The notes under the pieces were generated by a model. The model ran no database searches and was not told where the DNA came from. It saw only the letters and a program-made list of their open reading frames with translations. From contig JBBPTG010000070.1 in NCBI GenBank assembly GCA_038093975.1, positions 1 to 64,000 of the forward strand: a DNA stretch of 64,000 bases, written 5' to 3'. How positions within the stretch are numbered: position 1 is the first letter of the stretch; each line of letters begins with the position of its first letter. The position numbers and the translations under genes were made by a program. Positions 31,998-42,850 of the stretch are shown here, piece by piece. The DNA is from Chalciporus piperatus (lineage: Eukaryota > Basidiomycota > Agaricomycetes > Boletales > Boletaceae).

Positions 31998-33404
31998 TCA
32001 GGCTTCGTGAGTAGGGAAAAATGGCATAAGGCTCTCGGGGTGCTTAGCGTTAAGTTCATCGCATTTCGCAATGAACGTCGGGCAGTTTAGGTCGTTGCTT
32101 GCATGTCCGTTGTCATTGCAGCTGGTGCAGAAGGGACCCTCATGACCTTTGCAGTGTTCGGTTTTGTGCAGGTGTCCGCACTGAGCGCATACATCGTGTA
32201 GGGACTTGCAATTGCGGGCTATGTGACCCCAGAGCTGGCATTTCGCACAGCAAATGGGTTCATGCCGCTCCTTCCACGGATGTAGCTTCTCCTTTCCTAT
32301 TAGGAGGCCATCCCTGAGAATGGCATTAACTGATTCCACGTCATCAAAAGAGAATACCGCGTGTGCGACTCGTTGGTTGGGTGCTCGTTTTTCGACGGGC
32401 TTGACCCATCTCACACCGACCAGTGTGCCGCATCGCAGGTCATTCTCGTTCTCAATGTCGTTTAGCCATTCTCTGTTGTTGATGTTGTGGCGGACTGCGA
32501 GAAAGGGAACGAGGACTTGGTGTAGCCGGTCTTTAACAACCGCTTGAACATCTAGCAGGTCGATTAACTTGACATGTATGTCCGGTTCTCGTAGCCAGTC
32601 CGCCGATGATGCGTCATCCAGTTCCAGCGTGATGCCTCCACCCCGGAGCCGGGTGATTGCTTTCACTTTTGGGGAGAAGCCATATGACGGTCGAAGGGCG
32701 TCAATGGCTTCCTGGATCTTGGAGGCTATTTCATTATTTGTTATGGCATTGTCGTAGATCTGATGTTCCCCTGTGGGGTGCAGGAGGATTTGGCGGTCTC
32801 GGACAGCCGCTCTGGCGATGGCCGGGACAGCGGCAGGGGAAGTGCTGGGGGCGATGTGCGGGCCGAGGGCTGGATTGGTTTTTACTGTGTTGCTGTATGA
32901 TTGGCGTGTGGGTCCGTCTGCTGTTTCGTTGGGATGTGGTCCCTCGTTGAAGAGTGTGTTAATGTGTTCCTGGGTAGAGTTGAGGGAGGGAGTGAGAAGC
33001 TCTATGGCGTTTTTGACGTCGTTGATGCTGGAGCAGACAGCGTCGGCTGCTTCCTCAGCTCGTTCCAGGGACGATTCAAGTGAAGGAGTGGGTGAGTCGA
33101 GCTTGTTGGTAAGGTCAACCCGTGTCTGCTCTAGGTCTTTGACATTGGACTCCAGGGAGCTTGTCGCTATCAACATGTTCGCCACATGGGGCGAGATAGC
33201 GGTTATGACCTGGGCGGCTACTTCAGCGGATATCGAGGTCTTGATGTGTCCTTGTACCACTATTGCAATCTCTGATGCTGCGTGGTCTCGTATGAGGTAG
33301 GCCACTGCTCGAATGGCTTCGATGGCGGGGTGTGGGATTTTGCTCAACTGGGAAATGTGGGCTAGTGTTTCTGCTAAGTGATCGAGCGTAAACAGATGGC
33401 CCAC
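31998..33404 (-). CDS. LINE ORF1 (nucleic-acid-binding), 5' truncated
   Basis: 468 open codons. The frame begins with no ATG at 33404 exactly where element B sequence starts, so the real N-terminus is missing. The first ~170 residues are helical (AAQVITAISPHVANMLIATS, then LEQTRVDLTNKLD) and probably form a coiled coil. The C-terminus has zinc knuckles: CCAKCQLWGHIARNC, then CAQCGHLHKTEHC and CTSCNDNGHASNDLNC. This is the usual ORF1 of I/Tad1-like LINEs, which coats the LINE RNA. A few bases separate it from ORF2. No internal stop is seen, so it is the best-kept part of the LINE. Confidence 0.85.
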   Translation of the reverse strand: MGHLFTLDHLAETLAHISQLSKIPHPAIEAIRAVAYLIRDHAASEIAIVVQGHIKTSISAEVAAQVITAISPHVANMLIATSSLESNVKDLEQTRVDLTNKLDSPTPSLESSLERAEEAADAVCSSINDVKNAIELLTPSLNSTQEHINTLFNEGPHPNETADGPTRQSYSNTVKTNPALGPHIAPSTSPAAVPAIARAAVRDRQILLHPTGEHQIYDNAITNNEIASKIQEAIDALRPSYGFSPKVKAITRLRGGGITLELDDASSADWLREPDIHVKLIDLLDVQAVVKDRLHQVLVPFLAVRHNINNREWLNDIENENDLRCGTLVGVRWVKPVEKRAPNQRVAHAVFSFDDVESVNAILRDGLLIGKEKLHPWKERHEPICCAKCQLWGHIARNCKSLHDVCAQCGHLHKTEHCKGHEGPFCTSCNDNGHASNDLNCPTFIAKCDELNAKHPESLMPFFPTHEA

Positions 33405-33445
33405 CCGAAAATCATCTTAGGAACACTGACCCCTGAGTGACTTAG

Positions 33446-34717
33446 GATTTGACAATGACACAGAGCCGGAATCCAGCGAAGACGACAGAATGGCAACTTC
33501 AAGCGAATCATCATCGGCCGGCGCAGACACAAGAATGTCTGCAGATTCTCCGAGGGATTCACAACCAATCATAGCCAATAGCTCTGACAGTGAAGGTGGT
33601 GATTCTTCTTCAGGTATGTCAGAGGAAATGTTGGGAGGGATTCAGATGACATTCCCTAGACAGAAGATAGCATGGCCGCAGGAATGCCAAGAACAGAGTT
33701 CACATTCCGCATGCCACCTTTGAGGCAACAGGATTCATCGGCTGCTGGTAAGAGCTTCAATGGCCGTTCTTTGGCAAGTTGGCCTGATCGCCCGAACAGC
33801 CGAGGTCAATGAATCCGTTTCAGAGACCTTCGGTCGTATCAGAGAACATGCACTGCAAGATTTGCCAGCAGACGGCCCCAGAGATGGCTTCCCCTTGAGC
33901 TGGTTTTTGGAGGTCCCCAGAATGCCTTTGTGGAATCACATCGTATCGGCCGAGAGAACCGTTCGAATCCTTTTGGGTAATGGCTCCGAGGAGGATATCA
34001 GGACAGTCCGTGCCGACGCAGCAAGGGTGGCTGAATGGTTTCAACAGAGGTCAGCCGAATCAGGGGCAACGTATCAAACCAGGGGCCAGAGGATGTGGGC
34101 CGAAATGGCCCAGAACTCATCGATTATCAACGCGGCTTTCATGACGCATTTTCTTACCTTGTCAGGCCGTGATCCAGCCAAAGCCGATGAGCAGGATATT
34201 GCATCGGCTGACATCCCAGCTATCATGTCGTCGAATGATCGGAGGGAAAACGAAAATAGACTTCTGGACGAGCTGGACCTGCGTAAGTACCTCGTGGCAT
34301 CCTATGAGGGCAGAAGAATTCATTGGATTGCAGCCCATGACTGGCAAGGTAGAAATCCTGAGGACATGGCGACAGGAAATACAACATTCACAGGGACGTT
34401 TGATCACTGTGAGGGGTTTTCATGATTATGGCATGGAATACATTGATGATAACGTCGTCGGCCGCAATCCAGTGGAGCAAGCAATCAACTGGGCCAACAG
34501 ACAATTGGCCCAAGGGCTGCGCAGAGAACACCAGCCGCCGGAGGGATCAGCCGCCGAAGAACAGGCCAGAAATGATGATGCCACACTGATGGCCCTATCT
34601 TGGATCATGTTTGAACGCTTAGAATTTCTGGCCTACACTCGTAGGCAACACATATTCCATATGATTTCTTTGCTACGTCAGATGGACATGTTGGAGAGGC
34701 TGAGGAATGTAATGTAG
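33446..34717 (+). pseudogene. Element B copy of the 360-residue family gene, first exon lost
   Basis: Exons 33446-33613, 33664-33747, 33800-34282, 34334-34408 and 34473-34717 correspond to exons 2-6 of the intact gene in element C (43770-45122), all with the same offset of 10,405. Exon 1 with the start codon is gone. The last intron donor reads GTGAGG where C has GTGAGT. Coding differences are few (for example PAKADEQDIA here, PAEDDEQDIT in C). The function is unknown; see the C copy. Confidence 0.65.
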
Positions 34718-34784
34718 TGTAGGCCATATAATATTGACACTGATCACATTGGCGTATCCCTACCAATGGACTAACTTTACATCG

Positions 34785-36255
34785 GCCCATGCCTGCCTAG
34801 TGACACTAGGTATATCGGCGCATCCCTACCCATTGAGGCTGAATGCATCGGCCCATCCCTACACATCGACGCTGATTGCATCGGCCCATCCCTACCTAGT
34901 GACACTAGGTATATCGGCCCATCCCTACCTAGTGACACTAGGTATATCGGCCCATCCCTACCCATTGAGGCTCAACCCATTGGCCCATTCCTACACATTG
35001 ACACTGATTGCATCGGCCCATGCCTTCCTAGTGACAATAGGTATATCGGCCCATCCCTACGCATTGAGGCTCAACCCATTGGCCCATTCCTACCCATTGA
35101 GGCTCAACCCATGGGCCCATTCCTACACATCGACGCTGATTGCATCGGCCCATGCCTACCTAGTGACAATCGCGATATCGGCCCATCCCTACCCATTGAG
35201 GCTCAACCCATTGGCCCATTCCTACACATCGACGCTGATTGCATCGGCCCATCCGTACCTAGTGACAATCGGTATATCGGCCCATCCCTACGCATTGAGG
35301 CTCAACCCATGGGCCCATTCCTACATGAGGCTCAACCCATGGGCCCCATTCCCACCACATCGACGCTGATTGCATCGGCCCATGCCTCCTAGTAACACTA
35401 GGTATATCGGCCCATCCTGCGTGAGGCTGGGTGCGCGGCCCATTCCTACACATCGACGCTGATTGCATCGGCCCATGCCTACCTAGTAACACTAGGTATA
35501 TCGGCCCATCCCTACGCATTGAGGCTCAACCCATTGGCCCATTCCTACACATTGACACTGATTTCATCGGCCCATGCCTACCTAGTAACACTAGGTATAT
35601 CGGCCCATCCCTACGCATTGAGGCTGAATGCATCGGCCCATCCCTACACATCGACGCTGATTGCATCGGCCCATCCCTACCTAGTGACACTAGGTATATC
35701 GGCATATCCCTACCCATTGAGGCTCAACCCATTGGCCCATTCCTACACATTGACACTGATTGCATTGGCCCATGCCTTCCTAGTGACAATAGGTATATCG
35801 GCCCATCCCTACGCATTGAGGCTCAACCCATTGGCCCATTCCTACGCATTGAGGCTCAACCCATTGGCCCATTCCTACGCATTGAGGCTCAACCCATTGG
35901 CCCATTCCTACGCATTGAGGCTCAACCCATGGGCCCATTCCTACACATCGACGCTGATTGCATCGGCCCATGCCTACCTAGTAACACTAGGTATATCGGC
36001 CCATCCCTACGCATTGAGGCTGAATGCATCGGCCCATCCCTACACATCGATGCTGATTGCATCGGCCCATCCCTACCTAGTGACACTAGGTATATCGGCC
36101 CATTCCTACACATTGAGGCTCAATGCATCGGCCCATTCCTATGCATCAACAAACTATACATCGGCCAATCCCTACCTACTGAGGCGGGTGGCATCGGCCC
36201 ATCCCTACAGATGGACATCATTGCATCGGCCCATCCCTACCCATTGACACTCAAT
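34785..36255 (+). repeat. 33-bp minisatellite array of element B (about 44 units)
   Basis: Same core and 17-bp words as in A and C. A local expansion of the GCATTGAGGCTCAACCC word occurs at about 35810-35930. A degraded patch lies at 35320-35450, where spacing breaks the 33-bp register. Frames of up to 293 codons across it are repeat artefacts. Confidence 0.9.
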
Positions 36256-36645
36256 CTATCGGGCCATGCCTGCTGTAGGAGACACGATTCAGTGGCCAAT
36301 GCCCACCCCTAAACATTTCCTGCATCGGCCGCTCCCTACACATGGAGGGTTTACACATCGGCCTATCCCTATTCTCTATGGGCCGAACCCTGATGCAGGC
36401 AGGACTGGGTAATTAGCACCAGTCGGCCAGGTCCTACCTCATGGAACCTTTGTGTTGGCCATTCCCATTGCCAGGGCACAATGGTACATTGGCTGATCCC
36501 TACTCTATGTGTACATTCTATTACTAGCCGATCCCTAACCTAGGTGATCATACACCAGCGGCCAATCGTTAGCCGGCCAGTAGAGCACGGCCTAATTGGT
36601 GATCAGCTGGCCCTGGATCAGGGTACAAATGGACTACGCTATGTG
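36256..36645. repeat. Conserved 3' tail of the A/B/C family, copy B
   Basis: Same landmarks as 3621-3991: GCTGTAGGAGACACGATTC, TGATGCAGGCAGGACTGGGT, GCCAATCGTTAGCCGGCC, ending CTATGTG. Confidence 0.8.
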
Positions 36646-36846
36646 TCAACTGATGGGGATGCTTGTCCGTTGGAGCGCCGTCCCCCTGGTTGTGGTCAAG
36701 GATTAACTGAGGTCAAACACAGAGCAGATTTGTGATCACTTACATTCGTCGCATACCGATTGTACCACGAGAAGTGGAGGCATCTGAAAGGGTGGAGATC
36801 CCGGCTGTCGCGGGACGCCAGAGTGTTGTCATTCCCCAGGCAAGCG
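36646..36846 (+). pseudogene. Possible gypsy pol fragment left of foldback copy 2
   Basis: One frame reads YIRRIPIVPREVEASERVEI and then VVIPQAS up to the foldback end; right of it the frame resumes VQAIDGDIPAPFRSRLADWQ. A joined reading in the RNase H to integrase connection of gypsy pol is plausible. Similarity here is weak, and an earlier in-frame TGA exists. Confidence 0.4.
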
Positions 36847-39800
36847 CATCAGCAACACTGCAAAAAGTCTGAAGTTACTGGAATGACTGGATCAGTTAAA
36901 CCAGTATGCCAGTTGCTCAGTTGCCCAGTCATCCAGTCATCCAGTCATTTCAGTAATCTCATTGGTTCATTAGCCCAGTCACTTCAGTAGTCTCAGTAGC
37001 TCAGTAGCCCAGTGTTCCAGTCATCCAGTTATCTCAGTAGCCTAGTAGCCCAGTGTCCCAGTCATGTAGTCATCTCAGCAGCCTAGTAGCCCAGTGCCCT
37101 AGCCATCCAGCAATCCAGTTGTCTCATTACTCCAGCCATCCAGTATTCCAGTATTCCAGTAATCTAGTCACTCAGTGGTCCAGTAATCCAGTAGTCTCAG
37201 TAGTCCAGTCATCCAGCCATTCAGTCATCCAGTCATTTCAGTAATCCAGTCACTCAGTGATCCAGTAATCTAGTCACTCCAGTCACTCCAGTCACACAAG
37301 TGACACCAGTAACCCAGTCACCAGTCACTCCCAGTCACCTCAGTAATCCAGCCACCCAGTAATCCAGTCACCCAGTCACCTCAGTAATCCAGTCACCCAG
37401 TCACCCAGTCCCTATTACTAGTTCACTATATCTTATGATTAATTCACACCTTATGACAGTTCAGAAAATGCGAAATATATTATGTCTAACTATTACATGT
37501 ATTGTGGTACAATAGTTACAAGTTAATGAAGTGCCATGCAACACGAGCAGCTATGTACGAGGTGAGTAGGTGTGTTAGTCAACAAATAAACACGAACCTT
37601 TGAAGCCAGCGGGGCTGTTGAGCCCGCGCCGGCTTCGTTGTTTGAGCTTGAGGTGGTGAGAAGTGGTGGTAGCGGGCCGAGCAGTGCGAGCAGCTGTTTG
37701 TGGGGTGAGCAGGTGGCTTATCACTCACCTCGTGAAGCCGGCGGGGCTGTTGAGCCCACGCCGGCCGCGTTTTCGCATTTTCGTGTCGGGAGTGGTGTGG
37801 TAGGTGGTAGTGGGCCGCGCAGTGCGAGCGGCTGTTTGCGGGGTGAGCGGATGTGGTGGTGAGCGAGTTCTCACTCACCTCGTGAAGCCGGCGGGGCTGT
37901 TGAGCCCACGCCGGCCACGTTTTCGCGTTTTCGTCGTTTTCGTGTCGAGAGTGGTGTGGTAGGTGGTAGTGAGCCGAGCAGTGCAAGCGGCTGTTTGCGG
38001 GGTGAGCAGGTGGCTTATCACTCACCTCGTGAAGCCGGCGGGGCTGTTGAGCCCACGCCGGCCGCGTTTTCGCGTTTTTGTCGTTTTCGTGTCGAGAGTG
38101 GTGTGGTAGGTGGTAGTGGGCCGAGCAGTGCAAGCGGCTGTTTGCGGGGTGAGCAGGTGGCTTATCACTCACCTCGTGAAGCCGGCGGGGCTGTTGAGCC
38201 CACGCCGGCCGCGTTTTCGCGTTTTCGTCGTTTTCGTGTCGAGAGTGAGGTGGTAGGTGGCAGCAGGCTGTTTGCGAGGTGAGCGGATATGGTGGTGAGC
38301 AAGTTTTCACTCACCTGGCGATGCCCTGGCGATGCCGGCGGGGCTTTTGAGCACTCCGGCCGTTTTGCTGTTGTTGAGGTGTGGTGTAGTGGTGAGAGAG
38401 AGTCGAAGAGGTGGCGCGGCAAATTCAACATGGTCACGTGACTTTTTCGCGCGGATTTTTTGTCAAGTCCGAGCATTAGGGAAATGTAGCTACACTTTAT
38501 TAGGATCTCCTACACTAGATAGCTACCATATTTTTTGTACACTTGTGTATGCTTTTTTGTACACTTTCAATAGGTTTGATCTCCACATACTTTGCTACAC
38601 TTGTAACTACACACTTACTGCGCTTTTTTGTACACTTTTGCTACACTCTAACCTAATACACTTTCCCACACTTGTAACTACACATTTACTACGCTTTTTT
38701 GTACACTTTTGTTACACTCAATCTAGCTACACTTTCCTACACATTTGATTCAAGTTTTACTACGCTTTTTTGTTACACTTTGCTACACTCAATCACTACA
38801 CTTGTAACTACACTTTTAGTACGCTTTTTTGTCCACTTTAGCTACACTCTATCACTACACACTTTCCCACACATTTCACTACACTTTTACTACGCTTTTT
38901 TGTACACTTTTGCTACACTCAATCTAGCTATACTTTCCCACACTCTTGACTACACTTTTACTACGCTTTTTTGTACACTTTAGCTACACTCAATCTAGCT
39001 ACACTTTCCCACACTTTTACTACACTTTTACTACACTTTTTTTGTACATTTTGCTCACTCAATCTAGCTATACTTTCCCACACTTGTAACTACACTTTTA
39101 CTACGCTTTTTTGTACACTTCACTACACTCAATCCTAATACCCTTTCCCACATTGTTAACTACACTTTTAGTACACATTTTTGTGGACTTTAGCTATAAT
39201 CCATCCTATGAATGATTATAAAATGTCACTAATTAGAATGACTCTATTAGATGACTGAGTAGTACTGGAGTGATTGGGTGAGCTGAGGGCTGGGTAACTG
39301 GATAACTGGTATGACTGGTGTGACTGAAGTGACTGGTTTACTGGACCACAGGGTGACTGGATTACTGGAGTGACTGGATTACTGAGGTGACTGGATTACT
39401 GGAGTGACTTGTGTGACTTGTGTGACTTGTGTGACTGGAGTGACTGGATTACTGGACCACTGAGTGACTAGATTACTGGAATACTGGAATACTGGATGGC
39501 TGGAGTAATGAGACAACTGGATTGCTGGATGACTAGGGCACTGGGCTACTAGGCTGCTGAGATGACTACATGACTGGGAAACTGAGCTACTAGGCTACTG
39601 AGATAACTGGATGACTGGAACACTGGGCTACTGAGCTACTGAGACTACTGAAGTGACTGGATGATTGGATGACTGGGCTGCTGGGTTACTGGAACTACTG
39701 GATGACTGGATGACTGGGTTACTGGGTTACTGGAACTACTGGATGGCTGAATGACTGAATGACTGGGCTACTGAGACTACTGAAGTAACTGGATGACTTG

Positions 39801-40195
39801 ATGACTGGGCTGCTGGGTTACTGGAACTACTGGATAACTGGAACACTTGGCCACTGGACTAATGAGACCACTGAAATGACTGAATGACTGAATGACTGAG
39901 CTACTGGGACTACTGAAATGACTGGATGACTGGATGACTGGGCTGCTGGATGACTGAGACTACTGAGACTACTGGATGACTGAATGACTGAGCTACTGAA
40001 GCTACTGAAATGACTGGATGACTGGGCCACTAGGCCACTGGGTTACTAAGACTACTGAAACTACTTGATGACTGGGTGACTAGGTTACTGAAACTACTGA
40101 AACTACTGAAATTACTTGTTACTGGGCCACTGGACTACTGATTTAACTGATCCAGTCATTCCAGTAACTTCAGACTTTTTGCAGTCTTGCTGATG
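36847..40195. mobile_element. Foldback-like satellite element, copy 2 (3,349 bp)
   Basis: Same termini, arrays and order as copy 1 (16161-19220). It is longer because the ~148-bp GC-rich unit is present in about five copies (37585-38350). The left CCAGT array is about 36900-37410, the TACAC satellite 38490-39230, and the right ACTGG array 39260-40140. It sits inside gypsy pol. Flanks show CAAGCG on the left and TACAAGCC on the right, which may be an altered target duplication or chance. Confidence 0.85.
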
Positions 40196-41634
40196 TACAA
40201 GCCATTGACGGCGATATCCCAGCGCCATTCCGATCCCGGCTGGCTGACTGGCAGATGAATAACGGTGTCCTGACCTACCAGGGTTGCGTTTACATCCCAC
40301 CGGACGAAAGCTTACGTCGCACTGTCGTCCAACGCTGCCATGATCACCCCACCGCCGGCCACCCGGGTTATCTCAAAACTAGACAGCTGGTTGCTGCTGA
40401 ATTCTGGTGGCCTGGTCTTGCACAGTTTGTGCGCAAATATGTCGAAGGATGCGCAACCTGCCAACAGAACAAAGCGAACACGCATCCAACTACTCCACCC
40501 TTGATGCCCATACCGTCAAAGAGCTCCAAGCCGTTCCAGCAAGTGTCCTGTGACCTAATCACCGACCTACCCATTTCCAATGGCTTCGATTCTCTGTTGG
40601 TCGTGGTCGACCACGGGCTTACAAAGGGGGTAATTCTCTGCCCTACTAAGAAAACTGTCACCGCCGAAGGGATCGCCTCCCTCTTTTTCCACAAAGTCTA
40701 CCTGAGATTCGGTCTTTACGACAAAATCATCAGCGACCGAGGACCACAATTCGCATCCGAGTTCGCTCGTGAACTAGGACGAATCCTTGGATATGACCTT
40801 TCCCTCTCCACCGCCTACCATCCCCAATCCGATGGGGAAACTGAACGTGTCAACCAGGAAGTAGAAACCTATCTCCGAATCTACTGTGGAGATAACCCCA
40901 TATCCTGGGCTGATTCTATCTCCCACGCCGAATTTGCACACAATCATCGACCCCACTCTGTTACCGGCAAATCCCCGTTCTATCTCATGATGGGATATGA
41001 ACCCCGTCCTCTTCCTTCGGTGATTGCTGACTCCGCTCTACCCGCGGTCGAACTTCGCCTTCATTCCCTCACTGCTGCCAGAGACGAGGCACTCGCTTCA
41101 CACGAGCTTGCCAGACAAGTGATGTCCGCACGAACTCGACAGAAGTTCAAACCATTTGCCAAAGGAGACAAAGTCTGGCTAGAAGCAAGAAACCTCAAAC
41201 GGTCCCTTACTTCCCCAAAGTTCGCCCCGAAACGAGAAGGACCCTTTACCATCACGCAGGTCTTATCCCCACTATCTTATAAACTCCGCCTCCCACAAAC
41301 GTGGAAGATCCACCCCGTGTTTCATGCTTCTCTGTTATCGCCCTATCGCGAAAACCCCGTACACGGACCGAACTTCCCGGCTCCACCACCTGACTTGATA
41401 GAAGGCGAAGAAGAGTATGAGATCGAAAAGATTCTCCGACACCGAAGTTTCTCCGGACGCCACTCGTACCTGGTTCGCTGGAGAGGATATACTGCTGACG
41501 AAGATCGCTGGCTCAAAGAGACTGACCTTACCCACGCCAAGGATGTTCTTGAAAACTATAAGAAAGATCATCCATCCGCCTTCCCTTCTTCCTCAAGATC
41601 CCCATCTTCTGTCAGACGCAAAACTCGCCGCTGA
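40195..41634 (+). CDS. Gypsy integrase with chromodomain, partial pol
   Basis: 480 codons with no break, starting at the foldback junction (VQAIDGDIPAPF). The H2C2 zinc region is HDHPTAGHPGYLK...CATCQQNK. The catalytic triad is carried by CDLITDLP, ISDRGPQF and DGETERVNQE. The GPY/F region contains PFTITQVLSPLSYKLRLP and WKIHPVFHASLL. The C-terminal chromodomain is EYEIEKILRH...YLVRWRGYTADEDRWLKE (about residues 405-460), with the aromatic cage residues Y, W and W present. It would direct integration to modified histones. The frame is intact although the rest of pol is lost, so this part decayed little before or after the truncation. Confidence 0.92.
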   Translation, partial: VQAIDGDIPAPFRSRLADWQMNNGVLTYQGCVYIPPDESLRRTVVQRCHDHPTAGHPGYLKTRQLVAAEFWWPGLAQFVRKYVEGCATCQQNKANTHPTTPPLMPIPSKSSKPFQQVSCDLITDLPISNGFDSLLVVVDHGLTKGVILCPTKKTVTAEGIASLFFHKVYLRFGLYDKIISDRGPQFASEFARELGRILGYDLSLSTAYHPQSDGETERVNQEVETYLRIYCGDNPISWADSISHAEFAHNHRPHSVTGKSPFYLMMGYEPRPLPSVIADSALPAVELRLHSLTAARDEALASHELARQVMSARTRQKFKPFAKGDKVWLEARNLKRSLTSPKFAPKREGPFTITQVLSPLSYKLRLPQTWKIHPVFHASLLSPYRENPVHGPNFPAPPPDLIEGEEEYEIEKILRHRSFSGRHSYLVRWRGYTADEDRWLKETDLTHAKDVLENYKKDHPSAFPSSSRSPSSVRRKTRR

Positions 41635-41638
41635 AACT

Positions 41639-42805
41639 ATGTCTGCTCCTACTACCCCTTCGTCAACCACTATGTCTTCCATCTCTTCCCTTTCTCGTTC
41701 TTCTTCGTCTCCTACTTACCCCCCTGGTTTACCTATTCGTTCTCTACCTATTCAACCCACTCGTCCCTCTTCCCCCGAACCCGCTAGCCCAACCGTCGCT
41801 GAGGCTGGATGGAATACCACTGGTCTTCCACTAAACCCCGCTGGATGGCCAGTCTTGCAGGAAGACCTAGATGCCCCCACTCATATTGCCGCTATTCCCA
41901 CCGTCAGAGTCTCGTCCGTTGAATTACCACTCGCCGCCCATCGTCTTCGTGACGAGTTGATGGACAATGCCGTCATGGATCGTATGTCCCAATTCCTACT
42001 TGACTCACGTCTCTCTGTACCCATCGGCGCCCACCTTGATCTGGGGTCACCCCTCTTTGCCCTCTACCGTGCCTACCTGCAAGCATCTCGTCTCGCCAAT
42101 CTTCCTCCTTCCCTGACGACGGTTCACCAAGCTCATTCAGAAGCTGCCTCCCTCCGCAATATCCACGGTGATCTAATTACCAACCTCAGCATTGCTCTCT
42201 ATGAGCTACGGATGCCGGAGTTTCTGAATGACCTAGATCGCTACCTCAGAGAATCCGCCTCTGCGGCTCAATCTCCAACCCCTGTCATCGGAGTTTCTAC
42301 CTCATCTCTCCCCTCGTCGACTCCTTCCGCGTCTAGCTCCCCTTTGAACGATGAAGAGGAAGCAGTCTTCTTTCGTGCAGAACGTAACCACATTACCTCG
42401 CAATGACAACGGACTGGCACCATACCTCTATCCACCTCACATCCCCAGTACCACGATGCCTGCTTTGTATGTCACCGACTGGGCCATATACGTGTCCACT
42501 GTCCCGTATACCAGTGTCCCACGTGCTTCCGCTGGGCACCCGGTCACATTCAAGGTCGTTGCCCACTTAGGCGTGGACAACGACATACAACCACGCCACC
42601 TGTTGCACCCTCTTCCCGTTCGCGCCGATCAACCAATACCAATCGAGCTGCTCGACGCCCCCCTCCACTCTATACCCGTATCTCGGGTGAGGCTAATTCA
42701 CGCGACGACGACGACGCCACTCTCTATGACGGAGATGATCCAACCGACGATGTCGGATATGCAAACATGACCGGTTCTCCTGGTCATTACGGGTTAAACA
42801 TTTGA
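41639..42805 (+). pseudogene. Gypsy ORF3 after pol, gag-like with two zinc knuckles, one stop
   Basis: Starts MSAPTTPSSTTMSS four bases after the integrase stop; the same frame is open upstream to 41417, so a frameshift fusion is also possible. The first part is Ser/Pro-rich, followed by a helical region (SVELPLAAHRLRDELMDN, NIHGDLITNLSIALYELR). A TGA at 42404-42406 interrupts, then the frame continues with CFVCHRLGHIRVHC (C-x2-C-x4-H-x4-C) and CPTCFRWAPGHIQGRC (C-x2-C-x6-H-x4-C) and an acidic tail. The stop fits CGA. A zinc-knuckle protein in the env position is unusual. It may be a relocated or second nucleocapsid. Confidence 0.65.
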
Positions 42806-42850
42806 CTAGTTTTTATCTTCGTCGATGACTTGATTCTAATACGGGGGTAA

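Larger units (their letters stand above)
21310..33404 (-). mobile_element. Tad1/I-like LINE with RNase H, split by Helitron 1
   Basis: On the minus strand the order is ORF1 with zinc knuckles, ORF2 with endonuclease, reverse transcriptase and RNase H, a 3' untranslated region, and a poly(A) tail seen as 21 T at 21310-21330. Fungal LINEs with ORF1 zinc knuckles and an RNase H after RT are of the Tad1/I type. The 5' end stops inside ORF1 at 33404, where element B begins. Helitron 1 occupies 25466-31221. Frameshifts and stops show the copy is dead. I found no target duplication. Confidence 0.85.
33405..36645 (+). mobile_element. Element B of the A/B/C family, 5' truncated
   Basis: Nearly identical to element C from CCGAAAATCATCTTAGGAAC (33405) through the gene and tail. 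Its 33-bp array is about twice as long. The first ~30 coding bases and the upstream region present in C are missing, the break falling inside the first intron, next to the truncated 5' end of the LINE. It ends at CTATGTG, 36645, followed by a gypsy-like fragment. Confidence 0.85.

Noticed and set aside
34785..36255. Resemblance of the 33-bp arrays to a CRISPR array
   Set aside because: The spacer-like words come from only a few classes and repeat, there are no cas genes, and the setting is fungal.
34734..36312. Long reading frames (up to 293 codons, ISAHPYALRLN-type repeats) across the 33-bp arrays
   Set aside because: The 33-bp period is a multiple of three, so several frames on both strands stay open at once; no frame is preferred and composition is that of the repeat.
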